From the NCBI GenBank assembly GCA_016208525.1, contig JACQYJ010000019.1, forward strand, positions 1 through 16,710: 16,710 nucleotides of DNA, written 5' to 3'. Of the stretch, positions 5,264 through 12,767 are shown one piece after another. This DNA comes from Deltaproteobacteria bacterium (GTDB lineage Bacteria; Desulfobacterota; JAENJC01). Both the position numbers and the translations under genes were made by a program. Positions within the stretch are counted from its first letter, which is position 1, and every line of letters begins with the position of its first letter. The notes beneath the pieces are model-generated. The model did not search any database and was not told where the DNA came from. It saw only the letters and a list, made by a program, of their open reading frames with translations.

Positions 5264-6661
5264 ATGGGAAAGACAAGGGTTGTAATAATAGGCTCCGGCC
5301 CTGGCGGGTATGTAGCGGCCATCAGGGGCGCCCAGCTCGGCAGCGAGGTTACCGTCATAGAGGATACGGAGGTAGGTGGCACATGCCTTAACAGGGGCTG
5401 CATACCTACAAAGACCCTTATCGCTTCTGCAGAGGCCCTTCATAAGGTCAAGCATGCAGATGAGTTCGGGATAGAGATAAGGGGTGAGATAACCTTTTCC
5501 ATGGCGAAGATGATGGAGAGGAAGGACAAGGTAGTCGGAAACCTTGTTAAGGGTATTAGGACCCTGTTCAAGAGCCATGGGGTAAACCTTGTCGAAGGTC
5601 GCGGGGCCATCTTAAGCCGCACAGAGGTTGAGGTAACGGCAACGGACGGCTCAAAGGGCAGCATCCAGGCCGATAAGATAATCATCGCCACAGGCTCAAG
5701 ACCCGCAAAGATGGCCCTCTTCCCATTTGACGGAGAGAAGGTCATAACCAGCGATGAGGCGTTGAACCTGAAAGATACTCCAAAGTCGGTGTTGATAGTA
5801 GGCGCAGGGGTGATAGGATGCGAATTTGCCTGCATCTTGAACGAGTTGGGCTCAGAGGTAACAATGGTTGAGATGATTGACCGCGCCGTTGCAACCGAGG
5901 ACCCGGAGATTGCCTCAACCCTTGAAAGGGAACTCAAAAAAAAGAAGATAAAGCTGATTACATCTGCAAAGATAACCAAGGTCGAAAAGGTTAACAGCGG
6001 CGTAACAGCTACCCTTGAGGACGGTAAGGTCATAACTGCTGAAATGTGTCTTGTCTCCATAGGAAGGGCGCTGAACACTGAGAATATCGGACTTGAAAAG
6101 ATCGGCGTAGCCCAGGGAAAAAGGGGCGAGATCACCGTCAACGAAAGGATGGAGACCAATATCCCAGGGATATTTGCCATAGGGGATGTGACAGGAAAGA
6201 TCATGCTGGCCCATGTTGCGTCAACCCAGGGCCTTGTGGCGATTGAGAACATCATGGGACACCATAGGGTGATGAACTATGACGTGGTCCCTGCCGGGAT
6301 ATTCACCATGCCGGAGATAGGAAGCGTAGGTCTCAGGGAACATTGGGCTTCGGCGCAAGGTATTGATGTAAAGACAGGTCGCTTCAATTTCAGGACATTA
6401 GGGAAGGCACAGGCAATGGGGGAGATTGCAGGAATGGTGAAGATAATTGCCGATGCAAAGACAGATAAGGTATTAGGTTGTCATATCATAGGGGCACATG
6501 CAACAGACATAATCCATGAGGCAGCAGTTGCCATGCAGAAGGGAATGACGGTGAAGGAACTGGGAGAAACGATCCACTCCCACCCTACCCTCTCGGAGGC
6601 GGTGATGGAGGCTGCGGAAGACCTGCACAACATCTGCATCCATGCGCCAAAAAAATCATAA
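5264..6661 (+). CDS. lpdA: Dihydrolipoamide dehydrogenase (E3)
   Basis: 465 residues, the normal E3 length. The FAD-binding GSGPGG is at 10-15, the redox disulfide sits in GGTCLNRGCIPTK with Cys41 and Cys46, the NAD-binding GAGVIG is at 180-185, the second FAD motif is GIFAIGDVTG, and the C-terminal HSHPTLSEA carries the catalytic His440-Glu445 pair. The enzyme reoxidises dihydrolipoyl groups with NAD+ in 2-oxoacid dehydrogenase complexes or the glycine cleavage system. It stands alone here, with no E1/E2 or gcv genes beside it, so the partner complex cannot be told. ATG is preceded by GGGAGG with an 8-base spacer. A lipoamide dehydrogenase is more likely than mercuric or glutathione reductase because of the disulfide context and C-terminus. 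Confidence 0.93.
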   Translation: MGKTRVVIIGSGPGGYVAAIRGAQLGSEVTVIEDTEVGGTCLNRGCIPTKTLIASAEALHKVKHADEFGIEIRGEITFSMAKMMERKDKVVGNLVKGIRTLFKSHGVNLVEGRGAILSRTEVEVTATDGSKGSIQADKIIIATGSRPAKMALFPFDGEKVITSDEALNLKDTPKSVLIVGAGVIGCEFACILNELGSEVTMVEMIDRAVATEDPEIASTLERELKKKKIKLITSAKITKVEKVNSGVTATLEDGKVITAEMCLVSIGRALNTENIGLEKIGVAQGKRGEITVNERMETNIPGIFAIGDVTGKIMLAHVASTQGLVAIENIMGHHRVMNYDVVPAGIFTMPEIGSVGLREHWASAQGIDVKTGRFNFRTLGKAQAMGEIAGMVKIIADAKTDKVLGCHIIGAHATDIIHEAAVAMQKGMTVKELGETIHSHPTLSEAVMEAAEDLHNICIHAPKKS

Positions 6662-6740
6662 ACCAATGAGGTAATTGCAAAACTATCCAAACCAGTTCAC
6701 AGGGGTGTACGACAAAAATGTTGGTACATTCAATCGTAAC

Positions 6741-6810
6741 CTCCCCTCTACCCACAGGGCTAAACTCTTGCGGGATTTATGCCCCGTGGGCAGGGGATTG
6801 AGGGGAGGGG
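6741..6810. repeat. CTCCCCTCTACCCACAGGGC palindrome, copy 1
   Basis: The arms CTCCCCTCTACCCACAGGGC (6741-6760) and the segment ending GTGGGCAGGGGATTGAGGGG (6786-6805, the arm runs to 6810) are largely complementary around a short centre. A related unit lies at 13051-13164 (shared CCTCTACCCACAGGGC). Both are preceded by TACGACAAA..TGTTGGTA, so the repeat unit extends leftward. It may act as a terminator for the gene ending at 6661. Confidence 0.6.
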
Positions 6811-6838
6811 GAACTAAATTGTAACACGTTGATATTAC

Positions 6839-7268
6839 ACCTAAATTCTGCAATCGAACACCGGGAACACGGGGAACCCCTTAAAAACATTGAACTTAAA
6901 AACTGCAAACCTCAGAGGACACAGAGTTTTTTTCTGGGATAAAAAACCTTCTAAAACCATTTTCTTCTCTGTCTCCTCGTGATTTTGACTTTAAAAATTA
7001 TGGGTTTTTAAAAGTCATCTTTTGAGTGCACAGAGAAAAGATTTAAAACAGGAGCCTCTTGCAAAAGTCCTTAACCACAGGGACACCGAGAAAAGATGAG
7101 AGGCACAGAGGACAAAATTATAATATTTAAGAAAAATCTCTGTGTTTCTCTGATTAATCTCTGTGAACTCTGTGGTTCAAATAGTTTTGCAATTGCCTCA
7201 CAAGGTTTTTCTTTTGGTATTAAAGGGTTTCTTCTGTGTGCTCTGTGGTTCGATTGCAGGATTTAGGT
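6839..7268 (+). repeat. MITE-like ACCACAGAG family, copy 1 (with nested insertion)
   Basis: The ends form a near-perfect inverted repeat, ACCTAAATTCTGCAATCGAA at 6839-6858 against the complement of 7249-7268 (20 of 21 match including the next base). The conserved body starts at 6896 (TTAAAAACTGCAAACC) and aligns with 8492-8790, including TTCTTCTCTG, CCTCGTGATTTTGACTTTAA and AAAGGGTTTCTTCTGTGTGC. The body is interrupted at 7053-7202 by another element. It contains no protein gene, as expected of a non-autonomous miniature element. Confidence 0.75.
7053..7202. repeat. Second element nested inside MITE copy 1
   Basis: Comparison with the uninterrupted copy at 8721-8732 (AACAGGGTTTTT) shows 150 extra bases here. 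They begin AGCCTCTTGCAAAAGTCC and end AGTTTTGCAATTGCCTCAC, the same kind of ends as at 1941-2074. The flanks read AGG on both sides (7050-7052 and 7203-7205), a possible 3-bp target duplication. The interior consists of ACCACAG/CTGTGGT inverted arms. Confidence 0.65.
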
Positions 7269-7276
7269 ATAATTGT

Positions 7277-7837
7277 ATGATTAGAATTGTATTTATAGCT
7301 TTATTAATTCTTTCCGGATGCTATCTCCCGACTTATTACCATGATCGTCAATTTTCAGGTGAAGGGAGATATATCAACGATGTCCCTTTCTTTCCCCAGG
7401 AGGATAACTACTGCGGTCCTGCAACAATGGCCAGTGTGCTTAATTACCGTGGTTACGAGGTAAGCCTGGAAGAGGTGGCTAGCAAGGTCTTTACCCCCAA
7501 GCTAAAAGGGTCTGTCACCGTTGATATGTTGAACTATGCGAAGGGAATCGGCTTTTATGCCGCATGGTATAAGGGAAGCATTCAAAACCTCAGGAAAGAG
7601 ATCGATAATCGTCGTCCACTGATACTCTATCTCGATTTTGGTTATAAACTTTTCCCTGCAGGTCATCCCATTTTCCCTTCAGGTCATTATGTCGTGGCAG
7701 TTGGATATGATGATAAGAAAGAAGGTATCATTGCCTACTCAGGGAAGGATAAGGACCTCTTTATCCCATACAATAAACTGATAAAAAGCTGGGGAAAGAC
7801 CGGATTCTGGACACTCTTAATCCTTCCCAAGGACTAA
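7277..7837 (+). CDS. C39-like cysteine peptidase lipoprotein
   Basis: 186 residues from the ATG at 7277. The frame is open back to 7163, but that part is repeat DNA. The N-terminus MIRIVFIALLILSGC is a lipoprotein signal with lipobox LSGC, Cys15. The papain-like C39 peptidase domain follows: Gln41 and the nucleophile Cys46 in PQEDNYCGPAT, His137 in SGHYVVAVGYD, and the Asp145/146 region. The layout matches the PA2778 family of cysteine peptidases, which normally carry TPR repeats after the C39 domain. Here the TPR part is the next gene, 2 bases after the stop. The expected location is anchored on the periplasmic face of the membrane. There is no evident Shine-Dalgarno; a TATAAT at 7268-7273 is too close to the start to be its promoter unless translation begins elsewhere. 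Confidence 0.75.
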   Translation: MIRIVFIALLILSGCYLPTYYHDRQFSGEGRYINDVPFFPQEDNYCGPATMASVLNYRGYEVSLEEVASKVFTPKLKGSVTVDMLNYAKGIGFYAAWYKGSIQNLRKEIDNRRPLILYLDFGYKLFPAGHPIFPSGHYVVAVGYDDKKEGIIAYSGKDKDLFIPYNKLIKSWGKTGFWTLLILPKD

Positions 7838-7839
7838 AA

Positions 7840-7930
7840 ATGCAAAAGTCAAAGTGCAAAGTGCAAAATGTAAAGTTAATGAATGTCCTCTCGATTTGCA
7901 ATTTACAATTTGCAATTTGCATTTTACATT
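7840..7930. repeat. TGCAAA/TTTGCA palindrome encoding a signal peptide
   Basis: Units such as AAAGTGCAAAGTGCAAAATG (7851-7870) face inverted units TTTGCAATTTACAATTTGCA (7895-7914) and GCATTTTACATT (7919-7930). Such palindromes are usually intergenic. Here the second arm is translated as the hydrophobic core NLQFAICILHC of the TPR lipoprotein. Confidence 0.65.
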
Positions 7931-8409
7931 GTCTCTTCCTCTTCGGCTGCGCCTCCATGCCGCGTATAGTTATACTCAACGACCCCCTGAAGGCCCGGGA
8001 ACACGCAGACCTCGCCTCCATCTATGAAGAGAAAGGCGAATACGACCTTGCCATAAGGGAAGGGGAAGAGGCCATAAAGATGGATTCCAGGAACCTTAAG
8101 GCCTTAATTGCCATAGGGAACAGCCATCTGCAGAAGGGGAGTTACGATAAGGCGCATAGATATTATAAAAAGGCGATGAAGATACAGCCTAAGAACGGCG
8201 CCCTCCTGAACAACACCGCCATGCTTTATCTGTTCACTGGAAGGCTTGAAGATGCTGAGAGGCTTGCGAGAGAGGCGATTTCCATCAACTCGCCCCATCT
8301 TGGGTATTACTACGACACCCTCGGAAAGGTATATGAGAAGATGGGAAAGGAGAAAGAGGCTCAGGAGGCCTTTGATAAGGCAAACGAGCTGTTAAAAGGT
8401 CCTCAGTAA
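7879..8409 (+). CDS. TPR-repeat lipoprotein
   Basis: 176 residues from the ATG at 7879; a start at 7840 (189 residues, with a Lys-rich MQKSKCKVQNVK extension) is also possible and would sit 2 bases after the peptidase stop. The signal peptide MNVLSICNLQFAICILHCLF ends in lipobox LFGC. At least three TPR helix pairs follow, e.g. HADLASIYEEKGEYDLAIRE, AIGNSHLQKGSYDKAHRYYK, AMLYLFTGRLEDAERLAREA and DTLGKVYEKMGKEKEAQEAF. TPRs bind proteins and have no catalytic role. The tight link to the C39 peptidase suggests that the two act together as a split form of the C39+TPR protein known from other bacteria. The signal peptide is encoded by a palindromic repeat. Confidence 0.8.
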   Translation: MNVLSICNLQFAICILHCLFLFGCASMPRIVILNDPLKAREHADLASIYEEKGEYDLAIREGEEAIKMDSRNLKALIAIGNSHLQKGSYDKAHRYYKKAMKIQPKNGALLNNTAMLYLFTGRLEDAERLAREAISINSPHLGYYYDTLGKVYEKMGKEKEAQEAFDKANELLKGPQ

Positions 8410-8491
8410 ATAAACACGATTCTCTCCTGGCTGCTGTCAATGCGGGTTCTTTTGACTTGTTATCTCATTTCCGGTGTGGTATTTTCTTGAT

Positions 8492-8790
8492 ACCTAAAAA
8501 CTGCAAACCACAGAGGCCACAGAGAAATTTTTTGAGTATAAAAACCTTTTAAAACCCTTTTCTTCTCTGTGTCCTCGTGATTTTGACAGAGGCTACAGAG
8601 AAATTTTTTGAGTATAAAAACCTTTTAAAACCCTTTTCTTCTCTGTGTCCTCGTGATTTTGACTTTAAAAATTATGGGTTTTTAAAAGTCAGCTTTTGAG
8701 TGCATGGAGAAAAGATTTAAAACAGGGTTTTTCTTTTTGTATTAAAGGGTTTCTTCTGTGTGCTCTGTGGTTCGATTGCAGGATTTAGGT
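8492..8790 (+). repeat. MITE-like ACCACAGAG family, copy 2 (best-preserved, 299 bp)
   Basis: Left end ACCTAAAAACTGCAAACCAC and right end, read as complement, ACCTAAATCCTGCAATCGAA then CCACAGAG: imperfect terminal inverted repeats of about 25 bases that differ by a 3-base gap. No reading frame inside. A 76-base segment is duplicated in tandem within it. Confidence 0.75.
8511..8662 (+). repeat. Tandem duplication of 76 bp inside MITE copy 2
   Basis: Units 8511-8586 and 8587-8662 both start CAGAGG and end GTGATTTTGA. I see one difference (GGCCAC versus GGCTAC). Other copies of the family have a single unit, so the duplication is recent. Confidence 0.85.
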
Positions 8791-8898
8791 GCAATGTCTG
8801 TTAACAGGGGATTAAGGGGAATTAGGTAAGGTGTCCCCCGAATTCGGTAAATATAGTTGACATAGACACAACGAATCTCATTTTGAAGGCATATTGTC

Positions 8899-9453
8899 AT
8901 GAAAAAACCTACTGATGGTTATACAAGGTTCTCCATTGCCTTGCACTGGTTGACGGCCCTGATGCTCTTTGCCGTTTTTCCTCTTGGCATTTACATGCAT
9001 GAACTGCCTCTATCTCCACATAAGCTCAAGCTCTACTCCTGGCACAAGTGGCTGGGTGTAACGATATTTGTTGTCATCATTTCAAGGCTTTTCTGGCGCA
9101 TTACTCATCAGCCGGCATTTACACAAGACTCAATCAAGGAATGGGAGAGAAGACTGGCCGGCACAGTGCATGTTATTCTCTACATCCTTATCATATCCAT
9201 CCCATTGGAAGGTTGGCTTATGAGCTCTGCTGCCGGGTTCAAGGTGGTCTATTTGGGGCGTTTCCCTCTCCCTGAGCTGATAGGGAAGGACGAACATCTG
9301 GCCGAGTCCCTGAAATTTATTCACAAGCTGTTAAACATCTCCCTGCTTGCGGCATTTGCCCTGCACGTGGGAGGGGTATTGAAGCACCTTATAATTGACA
9401 GGGACAGGACGATAGTGGCCAGGATGATACCGTTCATGAAGAGAGGGAAATAA
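8899..9453 (+). CDS. Cytochrome b561 family membrane haem protein
   Basis: 184 residues and four membrane helices (about 13-32, 50-66, 89-107 and 143-162). Four His fit the b561 di-haem pattern of E. coli CybB in position and spacing: His16 (LHW), His49 (WHKWLG), His142 (FIHK) and His156 (ALHVGG). Such proteins pass electrons from quinol across the inner membrane. It is the first gene of a three-gene operon with two YceI proteins; yceJ (b561) beside yceI is a well-known pairing. ATG follows GAAGG with a 9-base gap. Confidence 0.88.
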   Translation: MKKPTDGYTRFSIALHWLTALMLFAVFPLGIYMHELPLSPHKLKLYSWHKWLGVTIFVVIISRLFWRITHQPAFTQDSIKEWERRLAGTVHVILYILIISIPLEGWLMSSAAGFKVVYLGRFPLPELIGKDEHLAESLKFIHKLLNISLLAAFALHVGGVLKHLIIDRDRTIVARMIPFMKRGK

Positions 9454-9455
9454 TT

Positions 9456-10016
9456 ATGAGATCGATTATAATGTTTTTTGTCTCCGCCTGCTTTATAGCG
9501 GCATTATCGCATGCCGAGGAATATAACGCCGTCCGGCCGGATAGCAGTTCCATAATCTTCGTATTCAAGCAGATGAATGTCCCTGTCGAGGGACGGTTCC
9601 AAAGGTTTACATCCCAACTGCTCTTTGAGCCCTCCAGGCCGGAGCGGGGCAAGGCGCAGATAGAAATTGATATGAACAGTATTGACGTGGGGAACAAGGA
9701 CGGCAACGCTGAGGTCAGGGGCAGGAACTGGTTTGATACAGAAAAGTACCCGACTGCGAAGTTCGTTTCGGAAATGATTATATCTACAGGCATTGAGCGC
9801 TATGAGGTTTCAGGAAAATTAACAATGAAGGGACAAACCAAAGAACTTAAGGCCCCGTTTACTATGAAGCAGGGTCTACTTGAGGGAGGGCTGGTCATAA
9901 AGCGCCTTGAATGGGGGATCGGCGCCGGCATTTGGAGAGATACTGAAACAGTGGCGGATGAAGTGCGGATAAACTTCCGGTTGACGGCTGTGTCTGGAAA
10001 GAAAGGCAATAAATAG
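9456..10016 (+). CDS. YceI family periplasmic protein (first copy)
   Basis: 186 residues. A signal peptide, MRSIIMFFVSACFIAALSHA, is cleaved before EEYN. The lipocalin-like YceI beta-barrel fold is suggested by the repeating pattern IEIDMNSIDVGNKDGNAEVR, NWFDTEKYPTAKF and VSGKLTMKGQTKELKAPF. Family members bind isoprenoid-type lipids such as polyprenyl chains. It starts 2 bases after the b561 stop and so is co-transcribed. It is diverged from the next copy, lacking its Cys-containing loop and the N-terminal IDPSHS motif. No ligand can be named. Confidence 0.85.
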   Translation: MRSIIMFFVSACFIAALSHAEEYNAVRPDSSSIIFVFKQMNVPVEGRFQRFTSQLLFEPSRPERGKAQIEIDMNSIDVGNKDGNAEVRGRNWFDTEKYPTAKFVSEMIISTGIERYEVSGKLTMKGQTKELKAPFTMKQGLLEGGLVIKRLEWGIGAGIWRDTETVADEVRINFRLTAVSGKKGNK

Positions 10017-10023
10017 GTTTAAA

Positions 10024-10035
10024 AAAGGAGGTGAT
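10024..10035 (+). promoter_or_regulatory. Orphan full-length Shine-Dalgarno between the yceI genes
   Basis: AAAGGAGGTGAT is a complete complement of the usual 16S rRNA 3' tail, but no ATG or GTG follows at useful distance. The nearest TTG is followed at once by TAA. It may be a remnant or a ribosome standby site for the downstream gene. Confidence 0.4.
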
Positions 10036-10133
10036 ATTTATTCTATTGTAATTCAATTCACTGTCGCTGATACTGAAATATAACTTCACGGGGACCATTA
10101 TTTTTAAGACTATTTAATGAAAGGAGAATTAAC

Positions 10134-10697
10134 ATGAAAAAAATCTTTATGACAATACTTCTCGCCGCCCTTGCCGCGGCCCCTGCCCTGGCGGACAATT
10201 ACACTATAGACCCTTCCCACTCATTTCCAAGCTTTGAGATAAATCACATGGGCTTTTCAACCCAGAGAGGTAGATTCAACAAGACCGAAGGAAAGGCGAC
10301 CCTTGATCCTGCCAAGCAGGCAGGCACAGTGGATATTACTATTGACGCAAGCTCCATAGATACCGGGCTGGCAAAGCTCGAAGAACACCTGAGGGCCGAA
10401 GATTTTTTTGATGTTAATAAATATCCGACCCTCTCATTTAAGTCGAAAATGGTCAGCTTTAACGGTGAAAAACCCGCCAGCATTGAAGTGGAGCTGACAC
10501 TGCACGGCGTAACCAGGCCGGTTGCGCTCAAGGTCAACAGCTTTAACTGCGGAGTGCATCCGATGACCAAGAAGAATGTCTGCGGCGCTGACGCAGAGAC
10601 CACCATAAAGCGTTCCGAATTCGGCATGGGGAAATATGTCCCGGCTGTCAGTGACGATGTGAGGATAATCATCCAGACTGAGATGACAAAGCACTAA
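10134..10697 (+). CDS. yceI: YceI family periplasmic protein (second copy)
   Basis: 187 residues, close to E. coli YceI in length. The signal peptide MKKIFMTILLAALAAAPALA is followed by DNYTIDPSHSFPSFEINHMG, the classic YceI start. Further family marks are GKATLDPAKQAGTVDITIDA, EDFFDVNKYPTLSFKS, LTLHGVTRPVALKVNSFNCG and FGMGKYVPAVSDDVRI. Two Cys (FNCGVHP and NVCGAD) flank a loop as in canonical members. AAAGGAG with a 7-base spacer precedes the ATG. It lies 117 bases after the first yceI, probably in the same operon. Confidence 0.9.
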   Translation: MKKIFMTILLAALAAAPALADNYTIDPSHSFPSFEINHMGFSTQRGRFNKTEGKATLDPAKQAGTVDITIDASSIDTGLAKLEEHLRAEDFFDVNKYPTLSFKSKMVSFNGEKPASIEVELTLHGVTRPVALKVNSFNCGVHPMTKKNVCGADAETTIKRSEFGMGKYVPAVSDDVRIIIQTEMTKH

Positions 10698-10704
10698 TGA
10701 TAGG

Positions 10705-10913
10705 ACCTAAATCCTGCAATCGAACCACAGAGCACACAGAAGAAACCCTTTAATACAAAAGGAAAACCCCTGTGAGCCTCTTGCAAAAGTCCTTAACCAC
10801 AGAGGACACCGAGAAAAGATGAGAGGCACAGAGGACAAAATTATAATATTTAAGAAAAACCTCTGTGTTTCTCTGATTAATCTCTGTGAACTCTGTGGTT
10901 TGCAGTTTTTAAG
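10705..10913 (-). repeat. MITE-like ACCACAGAG family, copy 3 (inverted, hybrid)
   Basis: 10705-10772 is the inverted right part of the family (ACCTAAATCCTGCAATCGAA to CCCCTGT). At 10773, at the equivalent of the insertion point used in copy 1, it switches to TGAGCCTCTTGCAAAAGTCC and the same interior as 7053-7180, then ends with the inverted left end CTCTGTGGTTTGCAGTTTTT. The far end of the nested element is missing. No gene was seen in 10698-11020, including the plain 10914-11020 part. Confidence 0.65.
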
Positions 10914-11020
10914 TAAAATGCAATGCATCTATACTCCTTACGAATCAATGAATATCATCCCCTGAACATGCCACGTTTGCGACGCTGAATTCGGCACAAG
11001 AGTCGGCGGGAGATGAGGGA

Positions 11021-12346
11021 TCACTTCTTTACTTCCTCCTTGACAGGCACCAGTATCCCAACTGTCCTGTTGTCCTCAGAGAAATACTGTTTTGCCACCC
11101 TCATTACATCCTCTGCCGTAACCTTTCTCATCTCATCGACATATTTATCCAGCAGCTTCCATGAGGCTACCGTCTCATACTGCCCAAGAAGCATGGCCCT
11201 GTTAAAGTTGGAGTCCTGCCCCATAATGAACGAGGCCTCTATCTGGTTCTTTGCCTTAGTCAGTTCTTTTTCAGATACCGGCTCAATTTTGAATTTATCT
11301 ATCTCTGCGTAAATGGCCTTTTCAACCTCCTCAAGAGGTTTTCCCGGCATGGATGCCGCGTAAAGATAGAACATGCTCGGGTCAGTGCTTACCATGGAGT
11401 AGTCCCCTCCGGCATATAATGCCATCTGCTTCTCGTATACAATCGATTTATATAGCCTGGATCTCTTGCCGGCTGAGAGGATAAGCTCTAATAGAGAGAG
11501 AGGATATGAGTCCTTGTGTGTCAATGCAGGGACATGATACCCTGCTATTAGAACTGGAAGCTCGGCCTCCTTTTTGAGGAAAAGCCTCCTCTCACCTTTC
11601 TGTAACGGTTCTTCTATTGTTACCCTCCGGGGTTCTGCCCCTTTGGGGATGCTTGCAAACTGTTTTTTTATTTCACTAAGCATCTTTTCTGATTCAAAGT
11701 CGCCGACAACAACAATGGTGGCGTTGTTAGGGACATAGTGGGTGTCGTAATGGACCTTCAGGTCTTCAACCGTCATGTTTGTCAGGTCGTCCATCCATCC
11801 TATGGTCGGTATCCTGTAAGGGTGGTTCAGGAAGGCCACCTCCATCATCTTTTCATAAAGCGCTGATTCCGGGTCGTCCTCATGGTTCAGCCTCCTTTCC
11901 TCCTTCACCACGTCCCTCTCAGAGTTAAATTCCTTCGGGTCAAGGAGGAGCCCCCTCATCCTGTCTGACTCCATATCAAGTGAAAGCCATATGCGGTCGG
12001 ATGAAAATGTCTCGAAGTATGCGGTGTAGTCCTTACTGGTAAAGGCGTTGTCATTCCCGCCGTTTCTCTGCACCGTCTGGGAGAATGTCTTTGGACCGTA
12101 TTTCTTTGTCCCTTTGAACATCATGTGTTCCAGGAGATGGCTCATTCCGGTGTTCCCAGGCAGTTCATTTCTAGATCCAATCCTGTACCATATCTGGAAT
12201 GTTGCCACAGGGGCCTTATGTTCCTCCATTAGAAGGACCTTCAGGCCGTTGTCCAAGGTGTATTCCTTTACCCCATCCCATCCAGCCGCAAAGGCAGAGG
12301 CTGAAACAGTAACTATCATTAATAAGGCCAAAATAAATTTTCTCAT
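11021..12346 (-). CDS. M16 family (insulinase/PqqL-type) zinc metallopeptidase
   Basis: 441 residues from ATG at 12346-12344, chosen because GGAGGGG lies just upstream and the residues that follow, MRKFILALLMIVTVSASAFA, form a good Sec signal; the frame is open 11 codons further back. The inverted zinc motif HLLEH is at 70-74 (His70, Glu73, His74). A third ligand, Glu150 (VVKEE), stands 76 residues on, as the family requires. The inactive-half region includes GKRSRLYKSIVYEK with the Arg/Tyr pair. One full M16 N plus C repeat is present. Many bacteria have two adjacent M16 genes that form a heterodimer, but only one is seen here. Predicted to degrade peptides in the periplasm. Confidence 0.88.
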   Translation of the reverse strand: MRKFILALLMIVTVSASAFAAGWDGVKEYTLDNGLKVLLMEEHKAPVATFQIWYRIGSRNELPGNTGMSHLLEHMMFKGTKKYGPKTFSQTVQRNGGNDNAFTSKDYTAYFETFSSDRIWLSLDMESDRMRGLLLDPKEFNSERDVVKEERRLNHEDDPESALYEKMMEVAFLNHPYRIPTIGWMDDLTNMTVEDLKVHYDTHYVPNNATIVVVGDFESEKMLSEIKKQFASIPKGAEPRRVTIEEPLQKGERRLFLKKEAELPVLIAGYHVPALTHKDSYPLSLLELILSAGKRSRLYKSIVYEKQMALYAGGDYSMVSTDPSMFYLYAASMPGKPLEEVEKAIYAEIDKFKIEPVSEKELTKAKNQIEASFIMGQDSNFNRAMLLGQYETVASWKLLDKYVDEMRKVTAEDVMRVAKQYFSEDNRTVGILVPVKEEVKK

Positions 12347-12480
12347 ATCCCCTCCGTAGATGATAGACCGTATTGTCAAAATCTAACCACAGAACACAGA
12401 GAACAGCTTTAATATTGGAGAGTTACAGATCGTTTTGTTCCCTCCCCTCTGTGTCCTCAGATTATCATTCGTTTTATTCC

Positions 12481-12691
12481 ATCTAAATCCTGCAATCGAA
12501 CCACAGAGCACACAGAAGAAACCCTTTAATGCCACTGGCAAACCCTTGTTTTAAATCTCTTCTCCACGCACTCAAAAGGTGACTTTTTAAAAGCTCAATA
12601 ATTTTTAAATCTAAAGCATGAGAACACAGAGAAGAAAAGGGTTTTAAAAGGTTTTTATACTCAAAATTTATCTCTGTGGTCTCAGTGGTTT
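12481..12691 (-). repeat. MITE-like ACCACAGAG family, copy 4 (inverted)
   Basis: Inverted relative to copy 2: ATCTAAATCCTGCAATCGAA then CCACAGAGCACACAGAAGAA, CCTTGTTTTAAATCTCTTCT and, near the end, AAAAGGGTTTTAAAAGGTTT. The 12691 end is degenerate (CTCAGTGGTTT, lacking the TGCAGTTTTTAGGT part). There is no nested insertion: the site reads AACCCTTGTTTTAAATC. Confidence 0.7.
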
Positions 12692-12767
12692 CATTTTTCC
12701 TATTCAGTTTTCATAAAACTTTTGACAGTACCTGATAGACTATATTCAAAAGAAGAGGGGATGTCAA

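Larger units (their letters stand above)
6662..7276. other. Gene-free, repeat-filled stretch
   Basis: No credible gene. It consists of a G/C palindrome (6741-6810), a TIR-bounded MITE-like composite (6839-7268) and a nested second element (7053-7202). Confidence 0.7.
8410..8898. other. Gene-free stretch
   Basis: Mostly the MITE-like copy at 8492-8790. TTGACA at 8857-8862 could be the -35 box of the cytochrome operon, but no convincing -10 box sits 16-18 bases on. Confidence 0.55.

Noticed and set aside
5440..6255. 271-codon minus-strand frame opposite the dihydrolipoamide dehydrogenase
   Set aside because: Shadow frame of a well-recognised gene, with no family features.
7268..7273. TATAAT as a -10 box for the C39 peptidase gene
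   Set aside because: It is only 3 bases before the start codon, so it could not yield a transcript covering that start.
7163..7276. N-terminal extension of the C39 peptidase frame
   Set aside because: It lies in MITE DNA; the lipoprotein signal starting at 7277 gives a normal protein.
6839..8790. Spaced repeats considered as a CRISPR array
   Set aside because: The copies are hundreds of bases long, in both orientations, with TIR-like ends and no regular spacers; they do not match the predicted Cas9 repeat.
10244..10672. 142-codon minus-strand frame opposite yceI
   Set aside because: Antisense shadow of a clear YceI gene.
10986..11000. GAATTCGGCACAAGAG, resembling a cDNA-library adaptor (GAATTCGGCACGAG)
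   Set aside because: One base is inserted/changed and flanking DNA is normal intergenic sequence, so coincidence is more likely than vector carry-over.
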